Positions 1 to 11,466 of a stretch of DNA of 64,000 bases are shown one piece after another. Source of the DNA: Diphasiastrum complanatum (taxonomy: Eukaryota > Streptophyta > Lycopodiopsida > Lycopodiales > Lycopodiaceae); the NCBI GenBank assembly GCA_029204225.1, contig CM055096.1, positions 47,251,079 to 47,315,078 on the forward strand. The letters are read 5' to 3'. The position numbers and the translations under genes are program-made. Position 1 is the stretch's first letter; the number at the start of each line of letters is the position of its first letter. The notes beneath the pieces are model-generated. The model saw only the letters and a program-made list of their open reading frames with translations, was not told the origin of the DNA and made no database searches.

Positions 1-735
1 AAGTTCAAGAAGAAATCTCTACCAGAATCAAATTTCATACCTTTCAATGACAAGCTTAAGAAAAATGACAGAAGACAATGTCTCAAATGATTTCAAGATT
101 GTCTCAAATACATAGCATTAAATATTTTCCAAGAATGTATATGGCTCACAAAATCAATAAAATATATGTGGTTTTCATTAACAATTGTTTGTGTCTGTTT
201 TTTTTTATAATGTCTATATCTTCTATGCATAATCCAGTGATGATTTTTAACTATAAGTGAGCTTTCTATAATAATAATATATATATATATATTTCCATCA
301 AGGTGGGAGGATTGGTATTCTCTATGGTGAGAAACCCAACATTGCTTTCTTTTTTTGATGCAGCTGGGTAGGACCTTGCATGCGACAGTAGGATCTACAA
401 CATCTCATGTCGAAACTCGTATACACAATTCATTGATATCTCAAGACATTAGAATTGTAAAACAAAAATGTTGAGTTAATAGATCATCTTGGTAAACAAT
501 ATTTTAAAATTAATCCATTACAATAACATCAAGATATTGGACTAAGTAGAATGTATTTCACGGATGTCAAGATCCAAGGGTTGCATTGTGTACCACTCTA
601 TGAATAAAGCCTCAGGTTTTATGTAAGCGATCTCTATCCACACTTTTCCTAATGCACTCCATCATCAACAATAAACATGTCGACATGTTTTTTCCACAAC
701 AAGCGCAGGCAGGTGCCGAAGGACCGTCACCTATT
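1..735. other. Non-coding stretch, no gene recognised
   Basis: No conserved protein motif is visible on either strand. There is a short AT-repeat tract around 268-292. The last 40 bases lead into a polypurine tract, so the right part may be the 3' untranslated end of an old LTR element. Confidence 0.4.
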
Positions 736-736
736 T

Positions 737-885
737 AGGTGGGGGATATTGTTGGGCACTTAGTGGGTCCCGCCACTAAAGTACTATTGGCTAAGCTTAC
801 CATGTGGGCCCTGCCACCATACACTGTATAGTAGAGTAATAAGTGCGAGGGCACTGGCTTCCTGCATGTATAAGCCCAACCCAAT
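737..885 (+). repeat. Polypurine tract and truncated LTR start
   Basis: The purine-rich AGGTGGGGGATA (737-748) is followed by TGTTGGGC at 750, the usual arrangement of a polypurine tract at the start of a 3' LTR. The same tract and the same downstream phrases (ATAAGTG, GAGGG, AAGYCCAACCCAATGA) recur at 10425-10535, so the two belong to related families. Here the LTR is cut short after about 135 bases and joined to a copia gag remnant. Confidence 0.55.
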
Positions 886-2029
886 GAGCAAGCAAATTAG
901 TCAAAGTCTACGATGGGATGGCAACCAGCTGGATCAGCATGTCAAGAGGATTAAAATGATCTTTGCTCAACTTGCTGCATCTGGACAGGAGCATCAAGTC
1001 CCAGCACCACAACAGTTGATGCGCTTCATGAAGTCTCTACCTACATCCTATCAACCGTTGAGAATGCTCATCCTGAGCTTACTAGAGATGACATTTGAAC
1101 GAGCTGTCAGTCTTGTCACTAATGAAAGACTGATGAGAGATGAAGGAGAAGGAAGCAACGACCAAGAGAAGGCCCTTTTCAAGAAGGGAAAGAAAAAGAA
1201 CAAGCCCAGATTCGACAAGGCTCATTCGAAGTCATCGACAAGAGGCAACAACAACAAACAAACAATATTCTTCCTGTGATCATTGTCAAAAGTCGGGACA
1301 CACAACCGACACATGATGAGATGCTGGTTCAACCCGACGATCCCTTGCATGCACTGCAAGAAGAAAGGGCATTTAGCATATGAATGCAAATACAACCCAA
1401 AAAGAAAGAACAAAAAGGCCCATGTTGCAGAGTCGTTGAAGGATGCAGACATGAGCGATGAAGCCTTTACGATATTCGATGAGGCTTCAACTAGCTACAC
1501 ATAGCATGACTACGATGTAGTCATCGACTGAAGAGCAACTTCACACATCACTTGCAACAAAAATTTCTTGATCAACTACAGAGAACTCGACAGATCAAGA
1601 GCAACGATACTAGGCAACGGGAGCCGACATGATGTCGAAGGCATCGGATCCCTACAACTATGTACAATGTCGGGACAAGCAGAGCTGCCAAGAATACTCT
1701 ATGTACCCTCACTGAGAAGAGACTTGCTATCGGTCTCGAAGATGGCAGATCTTAAAATTTGAGTCATGTTTGATGGCAATACATGCCGGATGAGCAAAAG
1801 TCAAACAAGCTGTTGATTGTAGGGTCTAGAGAGGATAACATGTACTAGACAAAGATTACCAGTAGCTCTGATAGCATACTAAATGCATTAGAGAACAAAG
1901 ATCAACTCTGGCACAGAAGAATGTACCATCTGAATATAAGAAGCCTCTACGACATGAGCAGAAAATAAATAGTCACACGTTTGAAGATATCCAGACCCGA
2001 CATCACCTTCTGCGAAGCCTGTCATGTTT
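886..2029 (+). pseudogene. Ty1/copia gag-protease-preintegrase remnant
   Basis: Degenerate 5' part of a copia polyprotein. A UBN2-type gag segment runs from about 886 to 1240 (residues such as RIKMIFAQL and FMKSLPTSYQPL), followed by a lysine-rich linker. Two CCHC zinc knuckles follow: CDHCQKSGH near 1270, in a shifted frame with its last Cys lost, and CMHCKKKGHLAYEC at 1351-1392. The aspartic protease motif is recognisable near 1516 but its DSG is broken by a stop. GILYVPSL-type residues (RILYVPSLRRDLLSVSKM) and a GAG-pre-integrase segment (LWHRRMYHLNIRSL, from 1905, ending FCEACH) follow. Several stops and frameshifts show it is dead. No integrase or RT follows in this strand. Confidence 0.8.
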
Positions 2030-2220
2030 GGTGATGTATGGAGATTATTAGCTCTGACAGATACCAACAGATGAAAACAATAATGAAAGAACAATGATAA
2101 TTGTGTTGACATGATCGTGGATTACTTAGAAAATGGAGATTACGAGTTGTTCTATTGTGTTGAATAAGATTATCTGTGTTGGAGTTTTAGACTGCCATGA
2201 AAGAGAGATTGTAGAAAACG

Positions 2221-2321
2221 ATTAGGCGTCTGAGACAGCCATGCAATCCTCTAGAGCTGATAACCTAATATGAAGAGAATGTAGAAATAACTTAGGCGTC
2301 AGAGACAACCATACATTTCTC
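2221..2321. repeat. Two-copy direct repeat, period 70
   Basis: The phrase TTAGGCGTCTGAGACAGCCAT at about 2222 recurs at 2292 with a few changes (TTAGGCGTCAGAGACAACCAT), followed in both cases by CAATCCTCT or CATTTCTCT. The unit is about 70 bases. Confidence 0.7.
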
Positions 2322-2795
2322 TGATAATGTGGGTTGCTTTCCTTCAACAAGAATGCAAAGATGTAGAATAGTAGCGAATCTGTATAATAATGTTGTAAAA
2401 CAACAATCAGACCACAATACAATTGTGTTGATAAGCACGTGATCAAATCAATTGATAAAGTTCTGAATATCTTTGTCTCTCTCTCTATAATCACTAACTC
2501 TGAGGAGTCAGCTACTAGAAGACTCGTTCTGGTCGTTTGATCTCTGCTAGAGTATCTCTATATAAAAATCTCTCTTTCTTCTTCAATTTCTCATTTACTT
2601 AAACCAGTTGGAAGATCTTGTGTTATCTTAACTTTACAATTACAAGATAGTTAACAGCTGTTTAAACTGATCAATAGACCGATTTAGTATTATTGGAGCG
2701 TGAAGACGGTCTGTACTTGGGTCCCTTGTAAATCTGTAGACGGTCGTCGCGACACTCTTTGTCTTTTAACCTTTGCCCTTTTTTGAAGGCAACTG

Positions 2796-2899
2796 TCGCC
2801 TGTGTAAAATCCCATGTAAAAATGCAGTGTCACATTTTTCGCTTTTCTCGCCTGTCAAAAATTGCATGAAAAATGCAGTGTCACCTTTTTCGCAATTTT
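2796..2899. repeat. 52-bp tandem duplication
   Basis: Two adjacent copies (2796-2847 and 2848-2899) start with TCGCCTGT and share AAAAATGCAGTGTCAC followed by a T run and CGC. It lies next to the end of a copia RNase H and may be part of its LTR. Confidence 0.75.
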
Positions 2900-2911
2900 C
2901 AAAGCTTACTG

Positions 2912-4380
2912 CTACGAATCTGGACTACAATTGAGATTTATCATATCTACTAAGGTAGAATGTTTATCTCTAGACAATGGATTTGTAAAAATATCAGCCA
3001 ACATACTGTCTGTGTGATAGTAACTTAGTACAATATCTTTATTCTGAACTTTCTCTCTAAGAAAATGGAAGTGAACTTCTATGTAGTTAGTTCTAGCATG
3101 AGTACGTGGGTTCAGAGATAGAGCTATGCAGCTCTGATTGTCGCACTGGAGTATTGTTGGGCCGATTTGTGAGAATTGTAGATCATGTAGCAACCTTCTG
3201 AGCCAGATTATCTCCTTCACTGCTGATGTAGCTGCAACGTATTCGGATTCCGTGGAGGAAAATAAAATGCATCTATGCTTTCTGGTATTCCATGAAATGG
3301 GTCCTCCTACAAGGAAACAAATATAACCTGATGTGGATTTTCTGGTATCCACGTCTCTTGCCCAATTTGAGTCTGAATATGTAACAAGTGTGATTGCAGC
3401 TTCTATATTACCATCATAGCTCAAAGCATAGTGATTTGTAGCTTGAATGTACTTCAGTACTCTTTGTAGAGCCTTCCAATGTTGTAAGCCTGGATTGGAC
3501 ATGTATTGAGACAGTGTGCTTACCGCATATGCTAGATTAGGTCGTGTGTAGATCATAGAATACATTATAAATTCTATGACAGACTGATAAGGATACTTGC
3601 ACATTTCTTGCTGATATGCTTGAGTTCAGGGACACGTCTTTGGACATCTTCGATCCTGGATCTATAGGTGTATCTATGGGCCTGCAGTCCACCATGCCAT
3701 ATCTACGAAGTACATTAATTAAATAGGACTCTTGGCTTACAGTGATCCTTCTACCTGCACGATCTCTGTAGATCTCCATACCAAGTAGGTAATGAACTGG
3801 GCCTAAATCAATCATCTCAAATTCTGATGAAAGCAAAGACTTGGTTTCACACAACAACTGATCTGAATTGCTGATAATTAAAGAATCATCAACATATAAT
3901 GCTATTATAACATAGGTTGGCCCCTTTTGTTTGGGATACACATTAGAGTCTGTGGAGCAAGAAGTGAAACTATGCTGCAACAAGAAGTAGTTGATTCTTT
4001 CATACCAGGACCGGGGACCTTGCTTGAGGCCATATAGTGCCTTGTGCAATTTACATACCAAATGCTCTTGGCCTTGAAGGATGCAGCCTTTTGGCTGATA
4101 AATGAACTTGTATATATCTGTGAAGGAACGTTGTCTGGACGTCCATCTGGTGAATGTCCAGATCTCTGCAACAGCTATAGCCAGCAAGGTGCGAATAGAT
4201 TGATGCTTTACCACTGGAGTGAAGGCCATATACTTGCTCAAATCCTTTAACCACCAATCGAGCTTTCCATTTGGATACTGATCCATCTGGCTTAAGCTTT
4301 AGCTTGAAGCATGGGTCTTGTATTTTATCTTTCTTCTTTGATTTCTGATGAGCCTCAACCTTTGAGTTCAAGTATTGATG
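2912..4380 (-). pseudogene. Ty1/copia reverse transcriptase-RNase H remnant
   Basis: Minus-strand 3' half of a copia pol. The order is the RT fingers (KWKARLVVKGFEQVYG, near 4250-4290), the palm (HQMDVQTTFLH), LHKALYGLKQGPRSW (near 4015-4060), the catalytic YVDD in ALYVDDSLIIS (near 3880-3900), and LGMEIYRDRAG. RNase H follows with catalytic residues visible in TYSDSNWARD, SSTESEY and LQCDNQS, ending near 2912 with the ADIFTNPL tail. Frameshifts near 4160 and 3600 split it into several frames. A second copy of the same family lies at 8321-8874. It is inactive. Confidence 0.9.
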
Positions 4381-4698
4381 CTGGCCCCCATCATCATCTT
4401 ATTCTATGATTTCTGAATCACACATTGTTAATGAAATCCTAGGAGATGACAAGGAGGCAAGGTTGGCCACAATGATTTAACACATTCCTCATTAGTATTG
4501 TCATAGTCGACTACTAAACATCTTGATCCTATGTCCTCCCTTGGATTTATATAGTCATATACCTCTTAGCATCAAATTACAACAACATATAAATTATCAT
4601 TTAAATCTCAACATACTCAAAATTTTGTACACAAATATGTACCAATCTCTTTTTTTTTTCTTATGTTGTTCTTGCTTATGATGCTAAAAAAATATGGA

Positions 4699-4753
4699 CG
4701 TGTGTGTGTGTGTGTGTGTGTGTGTTTTTGGGGGAAGGGGGGGGAAGGGGGGG
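4699..4753. repeat. TG microsatellite next to a G-tract
   Basis: About 13 TG units (4700-4725) are followed by T5 and then G-runs separated by AA (about 4730-4753). The G-run block has at least four runs of four or more G and could form a G-quadruplex. Confidence 0.9.
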
Positions 4754-4759
4754 ATTTGT

Positions 4760-7125
4760 TGTGGTTAATGTCCACATGTGTGAAAGAAACTTGACCTAAG
4801 CTCCTAATATCTGACATTCAAACAATAAAGTAGCTTGGAGCGTATCAATAACTAAACTATTTATTTTAAACATAGCCTGACTTTGTATCACTATTAGACA
4901 TTGCCTTCAGTTATCAAATGTTCACCATAGTTGTTATAAGCTATAGAATGCCACAATGATGACTGTCTTCTACATTTATAAGATCTACCAATTAGTTTAT
5001 TATAAGCAATATAGGCTTTACCTGGGGTGTATATATTGACATATTTGTCATTATGTTAGAGATATTTTGTGCATGAGATTACTTCCACCTCAATACAATG
5101 CTCTTAAATCATATAAGAATTGTGATAAGGAAGTTGAGGGGCAAGCTTGACATGCTTTTACAATATTGATAGATAATTTTCCACTTATGGAAATTGTTTG
5201 TCACTTGAATGTACTTACATCTAACAAAATATCTTAATATAGAATGATGCTTGAGAAAGTCTTTTCATGTTATATGATATATTATAAGAATCAAATTTGG
5301 TAGTAGTGGTTATCTTCATACTATATGATGTACTTTAATTGCATTTAATACTAGTGTTCTCGTGATGCAAGAGCATTAGTATTAATAAAGTATCCAAAAT
5401 TTCAAAGCTCCAATTTTATAAGATTGGGCTAAATCATTATACAACAAAAGTAAATAAAGTATGCAAAATTTCAAAGCTCAAGTTTTATAAGTTGGGGCTA
5501 AATTATTATACATCAAAAGTGGATGTACCATGGACTTATGAAATGCATTTTTTGCCCTAAAAGTATGCATGAGATCATATTTTTCTACGCATTTGCATTT
5601 GTTATGGTACAAACGAGACCATTACCAAGATATGTTGACATGTGCACATATATAAACATGCATACAAATGTGAGGAAAAAAAACCCATTGCAAGTTTTTA
5701 TGCTCATGGATTTTCTTGCATATACATATGTGATTTTTTTATGCGACTTTGAGCTTCAAACATATATGCCAGTGAATCTATGAGCTTGCATATTATGTTC
5801 TCATGCATACAAAGTTACTCTTTGTTAAATCTATTGATGTATACAACATGTTCAAGAATGAATTTGCCAAAGAGCATGTGGTAAATTATGCTACTTAAGA
5901 AAACAATAATGCATGTCCTTTTGAAAAGGGGGCAACTCATGGTGACATTCAATGGAATCAATGATGAAGAAATAACTCTCTTTGATATCGGCATAGCAAG
6001 TGATAGTGACTTTGATGGTGATAATTATAAGGTGCATGATAGTGAGGATACAACAAGAGATAAGGCTACCTACTAGATATTGAGGGAGAGAGTGCCAAGA
6101 TGACATACATAGAATTAGAAGAGATAGAATGATGCACACCCCACCCCATCCCCCTCTTTGTGACAACTTCACAAGCACTAAGAAATAGGAAAATTTTGAA
6201 TAGAAGCAATAAGAAGTACATGTATACAATGTGTGACGAAAGTAGAGTAAACAATGACAAAATAGTGACAAATCTGACAAAGAGGTTAAGCCAAAAACCA
6301 GAGGGGCAAAAAAATCCTAACAAAAAATCACCCCACCTATGATGAAAAAGGAAGAAGTGACCTTCTACATATGAGAGTGGACAACAAGAAGTAGATAACT
6401 TGATGATATTGAAGGACATGACACTATAGCCAAAAATGACAAGAAAATATCAAGCATAACCCTTTGTCAGCATCCATAGTTTCTATGAGCAAGAATTTTC
6501 TATTTTCTACATACAAGTAAGATCCTTTAAATAATAGAGAAGGCCAAAAAGACATCACAAAAAAGTAACATAGAGGCTGATCATTGGTGTGTGGGACAAC
6601 AAAACGAGCAAGGTACACAAATTTTTAATGGGTGGGCTGAAGAATAGATAGTAAAGATTGAAGAAATTCAAGGTTATGTTGAAATTATGGAAAAACGCAA
6701 AACTGCGAGATTCAAAAAAACGAATTCATACACAAGTATTCATTAGCATTCATCAAGAGAAAAAGTATAAAAGCACTCCAAAACACCTAACTAAAGGCTC
6801 TTAATAGGAGAATCACCTCAATGATTGAGGTATTCTTGATTACATAGTGAAGAGTCCAATCTAGGATGCGATTTTACTAAAGACTAATATCTGTTTGTAT
6901 CCAATAGCATCCATTTCTCATTATTAGCTACTTCAATTCTTATTCTAAACCTAAAAGCATTGTATAAATGGAATTATTTTAGTGTCTCATCATTGTTCAA
7001 TACCTAAAGTACAACATTACAATAATTGATATACTGCATCTTTTGTAACTTATTTGGAAGTTTGTGTTTTTTCTATGGCAATTCTTTTTTTCTTTAGATT
7101 ATTAGAAAAGATAATTTTCCCAAAG
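4760..7125. other. Non-coding stretch, no gene recognised
   Basis: AT-rich sequence with only short unrelated open frames. No domain, splice pattern or transposon protein is recognisable on either strand. It contains the tandem duplication listed at 5384-5521. Confidence 0.4.
5384..5521. repeat. 69-bp tandem duplication
   Basis: Copies at 5384-5452 and 5453-5521 both read AATAAAGTATSCAAAATTTC and end in TTATACAWCAAAAGT. They differ at roughly eight positions, so the duplication is not recent. Confidence 0.85.
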
Positions 7126-7129
7126 AAAA

Positions 7130-8114
7130 TGCGATACCTGAAACCAAAAAAGTGGTGCAGCTCGAATCCTTTTTCTTCGTTTTCAGCTCTATAGGTTAAT
7201 CCCATATTCTGCGTACCATTCAGATACTGTAGGATTTGTTTTGCCATTTTCCAATGTGCCAGGCTAGGATTGGAAGAGAATTGGCTCAAGGCGTAAACAG
7301 AGAAAGCTAGATCAGGTCATTGTGAGGTACATCAAACTACCGATTAAGTTTTGGTAGGGTATACCTGCCATCTTCTATTCTTTCTCTTCTGTTTTTGGGC
7401 AATCCTGCTTCGTGAGCTTGGCTCCAGCTATAACTTTTCTTTGCAGTCCATCATGTGGTACTGCTTGAGCACCTTTCTGGCGTATTCTGACTGACTCAAG
7501 TGCATTTCGCCCTTTGTTCGATCTCTTCTGATCTCCAGCCCGAGGCATTTTGTTGCTTCTCCAAGATCTATGATTTCATAACTTTGAGAAATCTGACTCT
7601 TTGTGTCTTTGATCAGCATCAAGGAATTTCCTATCATTAGGGAATCATCCACGAAGATAGTCAGTATCACAAAATCTTTTCCTACTCTTTTAATGTAGAC
7701 ATTGCAATCTGGTTGTGTAGGATTGAAGTCTAGAGACTTTAGAAGACCATCGAGCTTCTTATACCAAGCTCGTGGTGCTTGTTTTAGACCATAGATGCAT
7801 CTTTGCAACCGACAAACATATTGTCGATTGTCGGGGTCTTCAAAACCTTCAGGCTGTTTCATGAAGATTTTCTCCTCTAGATCTCCATGGAGAAAGGTTG
7901 TTTTCACATCAATCTGGTGAATTTTCAGATTGTGCTGTGTGGCGTATGCAAGGAGTAGTCGTATGCTTGTCATCTTGACCATCGGCGAATATGTGTCAAA
8001 ATAATCAACACCATATCTCTACGTGTAGCCCTTTGCGACAAGCCTTGCTTTGTAGCGACCAATGGTGCTATCGGATTTCATCTTTTTCTTGTACACCCAC
8101 TTGTAGTCGACGAT
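7130..8114 (-). pseudogene. Ty1/copia reverse transcriptase remnant
   Basis: Minus-strand RT of a second copia family. From 8114 leftward: KIVDYKWVYKKKMKSDS and YKARLVAKGYT (then a stop), the YSPMVKMTSIRLLLA region, HQIDVKTTFLHGDLEE, RCIYGLKQAPRAWYKKL, the catalytic FVDDSLMIG (near 7640-7660), and LGLEIRRDRTKGEM. A frameshift near 7430 precedes a short RT-RNase H connection piece (SQFSSNPSLAHWKMAKQILQYL, near 7220-7290), after which homology stops. The 5' side is cut exactly at a CA microsatellite. The active-site first residue is F rather than Y. Confidence 0.9.
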
Positions 8115-8122
8115 TTTTCTGT

Positions 8123-8123
<1 letters not shown>

Positions 8124-8217
<94 letters not shown>
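8124..8217. repeat. CA microsatellite, about 47 units
   Basis: An uninterrupted CA tract sits at the junction between two unrelated copia fragments (7130-8114 and 8321-8874). Open frames through it encode only Thr-His or Val-Cys repeats and are not genes. Confidence 0.98.
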
Positions 8218-8219
<2 letters not shown>

Positions 8220-8320
8220 CATACACACACATAGATATATAAATATGTACACACATATTTATATATTTGTGTACATATTTATATATCTTTGTACCACCAA
8301 ACCATGCTTTTAGCCATAAC

Positions 8321-8874
8321 TGATGTGGATTTTCTGGTATCCACATCTCCTGCCCAATCTGAATCTAAATAAGTGGTCAATGTGATTGCAACTTCTATAT
8401 TGCCATTATAGCTTAACGCATAGTGCTTTGTAGCTTGAATGTACCTTAGTATTCTTTGCAGAGCTTTCCAGTGCTGTAGGCCTGGATTGGACATGTACAG
8501 AGACAATGTGCTTATTGCATATGCTAGATCAGGTCGTGTGCACATCATATAATACATAATAGATCCTATGACAGACTGATAAGGATACCTGCACATTTCT
8601 TGCTGATCTGCTTGAGTTCTGGGGCACATGTCTTTGGACAGCTTAGCTCCTGGATCCATAGGTGTATCTATGGGCTTGCAGTCCTCCATGCCATATCTGC
8701 GAAGTACATTAGTCAAGTAGGATTCTTGGCTTATAGTTATCCTTTTGCCTACGCGATCTCTGTTGATCTCCATACCAAGAAGGTAATGGACTGGGTCTAA
8801 ATCGGTCATCACAAACTCTGATGAAAGCAGAGATTTGGTTTCCTGTAATAACTGATGTGAATTGCTGATAATTC
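8321..8874 (-). pseudogene. Ty1/copia RT-RNase H fragment, second copy
   Basis: Minus-strand fragment closely matching 3332-3885: DLDPVHYLLGMEINRDRVG, ESYLTNVLRRYGMEDC, TRPDLAYAISTLSLYMSNP, LQHWKALQRILRYIQATKHY, and the start of RNase H in TYLDSDWAGDVDTRKSTS. Both ends are truncated: the left at 8321 inside RNase H, the right at about 8874 just after the YVDD region. Its frame is better preserved than the copy at 2912-4380. Confidence 0.9.
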
Positions 8875-8920
8875 AAGCCTTGGGCAAGTGATCCAGTCTA
8901 TGCTAGATAAAAAAAAATAA

Positions 8921-10378
8921 ATGGAGCAGAGGATCTCTGTTTTAGAATCCGAAAACACTCTGATCAGCCAAAAAATTGTCCAGCTGGATCGAGAGGTGAA
9001 GATAGCCAAGCAACATGAAGAAAAGGCTGAAAGCAAAAAGACATTGGCCCAGCAACAAGCTGATCTCTTGGAAACCTACATTAGCTCTCTGCAAAATGCC
9101 CTGACAATCGCACAGGATTAGGTAGATAAGGCAGTGCAAGATGCCAAGCAACAGGTGCAGTTGCTGAAGAGGCAATTACAAATGGCCGAACAAGATCGCA
9201 CACGGCTTCAAGCTGAATTGGATGCGACCACCCTTGAGCGTGATGCATATCTGCAAACACAAATACCCGATCATGCGGTCACACCGACGGAGATTGCATA
9301 TTTGTTCAAGAAAGTGGAAACATATAAAGTGGCCCTTCAAGGATTCCAAAGCCACTTTGATAGGTTCAAAGGAGCAGCTTCAACCGAGTTGGAAAAGGCA
9401 AAAGAGACCATCAACGCCTATGAAAAAGTCGCCGCTTAAGTGTTGGAAGCCAGACCACAAATCTCTGTCCCGGTCATGTCGCCTCCAAGAAGCTATACAT
9501 ATGGATACATGGGTTGATTCGAGCATGGACCAGGGGGGGAGCTCCAGATCTAGCAGATCAACCGCCAACTATACCGGCAGTACAAGCGGGTCCATCCTCA
9601 TCAAGGACAAGCCATTTATTCAAAATGCCCATCAGCGTCGAGGACAAAATCCAGACCTTCTTAAAGCAGCATCCACATGAGTCCTCGCGTGGTGGATGGG
9701 TTCTCAAATTTAAGACCTCTGAGATCGAGGCCGACAAAGAATTGGACAAAATATCTGCACTGGGAGAGCAGCCGACATGGAGAATCACGGTTTTTGAGAA
9801 AACTCCGGAATCAATTAGGAGTTACGTTGCCAGCCCTCGCTAGTTGCGGGTAGATCCTTATTACATGCCAATGCCGCGAAGACAAAAATGAAAAGATTTG
9901 GGATTGGCTATGGATAAAATCACCATCCATATGCCCAATTGGCCAATCATCCACCAAGCTTACAGCTGGAATATTTCAGTGGATTTCCACCGAGCCTTAC
10001 AGGCATATCAGAGAGAGTATGTCCACTCTCCGGATCCAATGGTGCGACAATCGGCAATGTTTGCGAAAGATCTAACTCTGTTGGCATCAGTGGCAACCAA
10101 ATGGGACGATTGCCTTCCTACCCTGGAATTTGATCCAAATAAGCCGATGGCCTCAGAGCAAATCAAAGATTAGTTGCCGATTGTTTGACTGTATTTCCCT
10201 GCGGCTATGATGGGAGGCTCTTGGGAATCCCGCTTCACCTCATAGACAACTTCCAAATGGATTGCCGGAGCCCACCGTTGTTTCCTACCGCATAATTTGG
10301 ATTTCAATATTGCACGTCTTGACTTTATGGAGAAGGTGCAGTATCATTTAATTAAGATTCGGCGCAAAGCCAATTAAA
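8921..10378 (+). pseudogene. Degenerate coiled-coil ORF before an LTR
   Basis: A protein of unrecognised family, about 480 codons, in two frames. 8921-9439 (one stop at 9119) is strongly coiled-coil, rich in E/K/Q/A with heptad spacing (e.g. LDREVKIAKQHEEKAE, LLKRQLQMAEQDRTRLQAEL). After a frame change between 9440 and 9514 comes a Pro/Ser-rich linker, then a globular part (9604-9843, DKIQTFLKQHP and GGWVLKFKTSEIE). After stops it continues at 9898-10173 (VDFHRALQAYQREYVHSPDP) and to about 10378. It ends about 45 bases before a polypurine tract, so it occupies the position of an extra 3' ORF in an LTR element rather than that of gag. No zinc knuckle, RT or integrase motif is visible in it. 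The function is unknown. Confidence 0.5.
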
Positions 10379-10424
10379 GTCCCCAATAACTGCATATTGC
10401 AGGTGTCGTGGGACTGCCACCAGT

Positions 10425-11311
10425 TTTGGTGGGGGATACTGTTGGAGGGTTTGCGTATCCCAAGGCAACCCTAACCCTAGTTAATAAGTGAGAGGGATTT
10501 GGCACCCTGCGTGTGTAAGTCCAACCCAATGATCACATAGTTATTTAATTAACTAGAAAGTCAATAAAAGGACTTTAGGCCTTTTTGCGGGACTTTTAAT
10601 GTCGCAGGGCCTAAATGTCAAGTTAGTGAATAAAGTTGGATTTCCCTCCAATTTGGATGGTTCCCACACTTTTTTAAATTTGAATAAAAAGAGAGGACCA
10701 ATAGGATTCAGAGGCCAGGGTCCTCCTCTCTACTATAAAAAGGGACCAACTCGAGTTGCTCCTCATGTTCATTTCCTCACTTCAATAAAGCAGATTGGTT
10801 CTCTTTAGAAATGGATTGATGAAGGTCCTTGCTCTTCCTCTCTTTTCTTCCATTTCTCGTGCTTTCTTTGGATTTTGCTAATTGTTGGATTTGCTCATTA
10901 TTGGGATTGCTATTTCTTATGCTTTTTGTGAGAGAGAAAGGGAGAGAGAGAAGAGTAAGTTTCTATCTTTGTTGTGGATTTAGGGTTAATGGAAGTAGGG
11001 TTAATGGATGTAGTGTTAATGCTTAGTGTTAATGGATGTTAGTGTTAGATCCTCCATTCATGTTGAAATCTGAACTATGCTATCGCTCTCATGGGAACGA
11101 ACCTACGCGTGACAACTAACTCCGTCTCTTTGATGCTAGATTGACTAGATCTTGGATTCAGGTTAGGCAAGGAAAGAATACTATTTTTGTTCTATTGCGC
11201 ATTTTAGTTATTCGATCCATCTTGAACCTGCTTTGCTGGTAACTGTTGAACTTTCGATCTACTACACCACCTGCTCCACTTCTGTTGCGCCACATTTCAC
11301 TGATTCCCAAC
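10425..11311 (+). repeat. LTR with polypurine tract (family K)
   Basis: The polypurine tract TTTGGTGGGGGATA (10425-10438) precedes TGTTGGAGGG at 10440. The segment ends near 11311 at TGATTCCCAAC, two bases before a primer-site-like TGGTATCAGAG, giving an LTR of about 872 bp. It has both an upstream polypurine tract and a downstream primer site, as expected for an LTR shared by two tandem elements or left by recombination. The terminal CA appears mutated. The start and A-rich leader phrases match 750-885. Confidence 0.65.
10733..10740 (+). promoter_or_regulatory. TATA box in the K LTR
   Basis: CTATAAAA lies about 290 bases into the LTR, where the U3 promoter is expected. AATAAAG about 50 bases downstream (near 10783) could serve as a polyadenylation signal at the R region. 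Confidence 0.5.
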
Positions 11312-11312
11312 T

Positions 11313-11323
11313 TGGTATCAGAG
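11313..11323 (+). other. tRNA-Met primer binding site
   Basis: TGGTATCAGAG matches the plant initiator tRNA-Met 3' complement and directly follows the LTR end. A second similar match, TGGTATCGGAGC, lies at 11386-11397. Confidence 0.6.
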
Positions 11324-11466
11324 AATATGTCTCTATCATATCTCTACTAACTTGATTCCAATCGATTTCTCTGATAAATCCTACATGGTATCGGAGCTCA
11401 GTTCTCTAATCCTATCGATTTCCGACAGAAAGTGTAAGCAAGCACAAGACAAGGTTAGTTGAGGGG

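Larger units (their letters stand above)
2178..2905. other. LTR-like non-coding segment, family unresolved
   Basis: No coding motif is present. It starts with TGTTGGAG at 2178, contains a TATA-like CTATATAAAAATC near 2558 on the plus strand, and abuts the 3' end of the minus-strand copia pol fragment at 2912. Its right part resembles the LTR of element B (runs such as TGTAAAAA..CAGTGT and CTTTGCCCTTTT). It could be the 3' LTR of the 2912-4380 element, but no clear polypurine tract or terminal CA was found. Confidence 0.3.

Noticed and set aside
6066-6618. Hydrophobic minus-strand open frames resembling membrane proteins
   Set aside because: They are Phe/Leu-rich translations of AT-rich sequence in overlapping frames, without conserved motifs.
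7991-8346. Open frames on both strands across the CA tract
   Set aside because: They consist mostly of Thr-His or Cys-Val repeats from the microsatellite.
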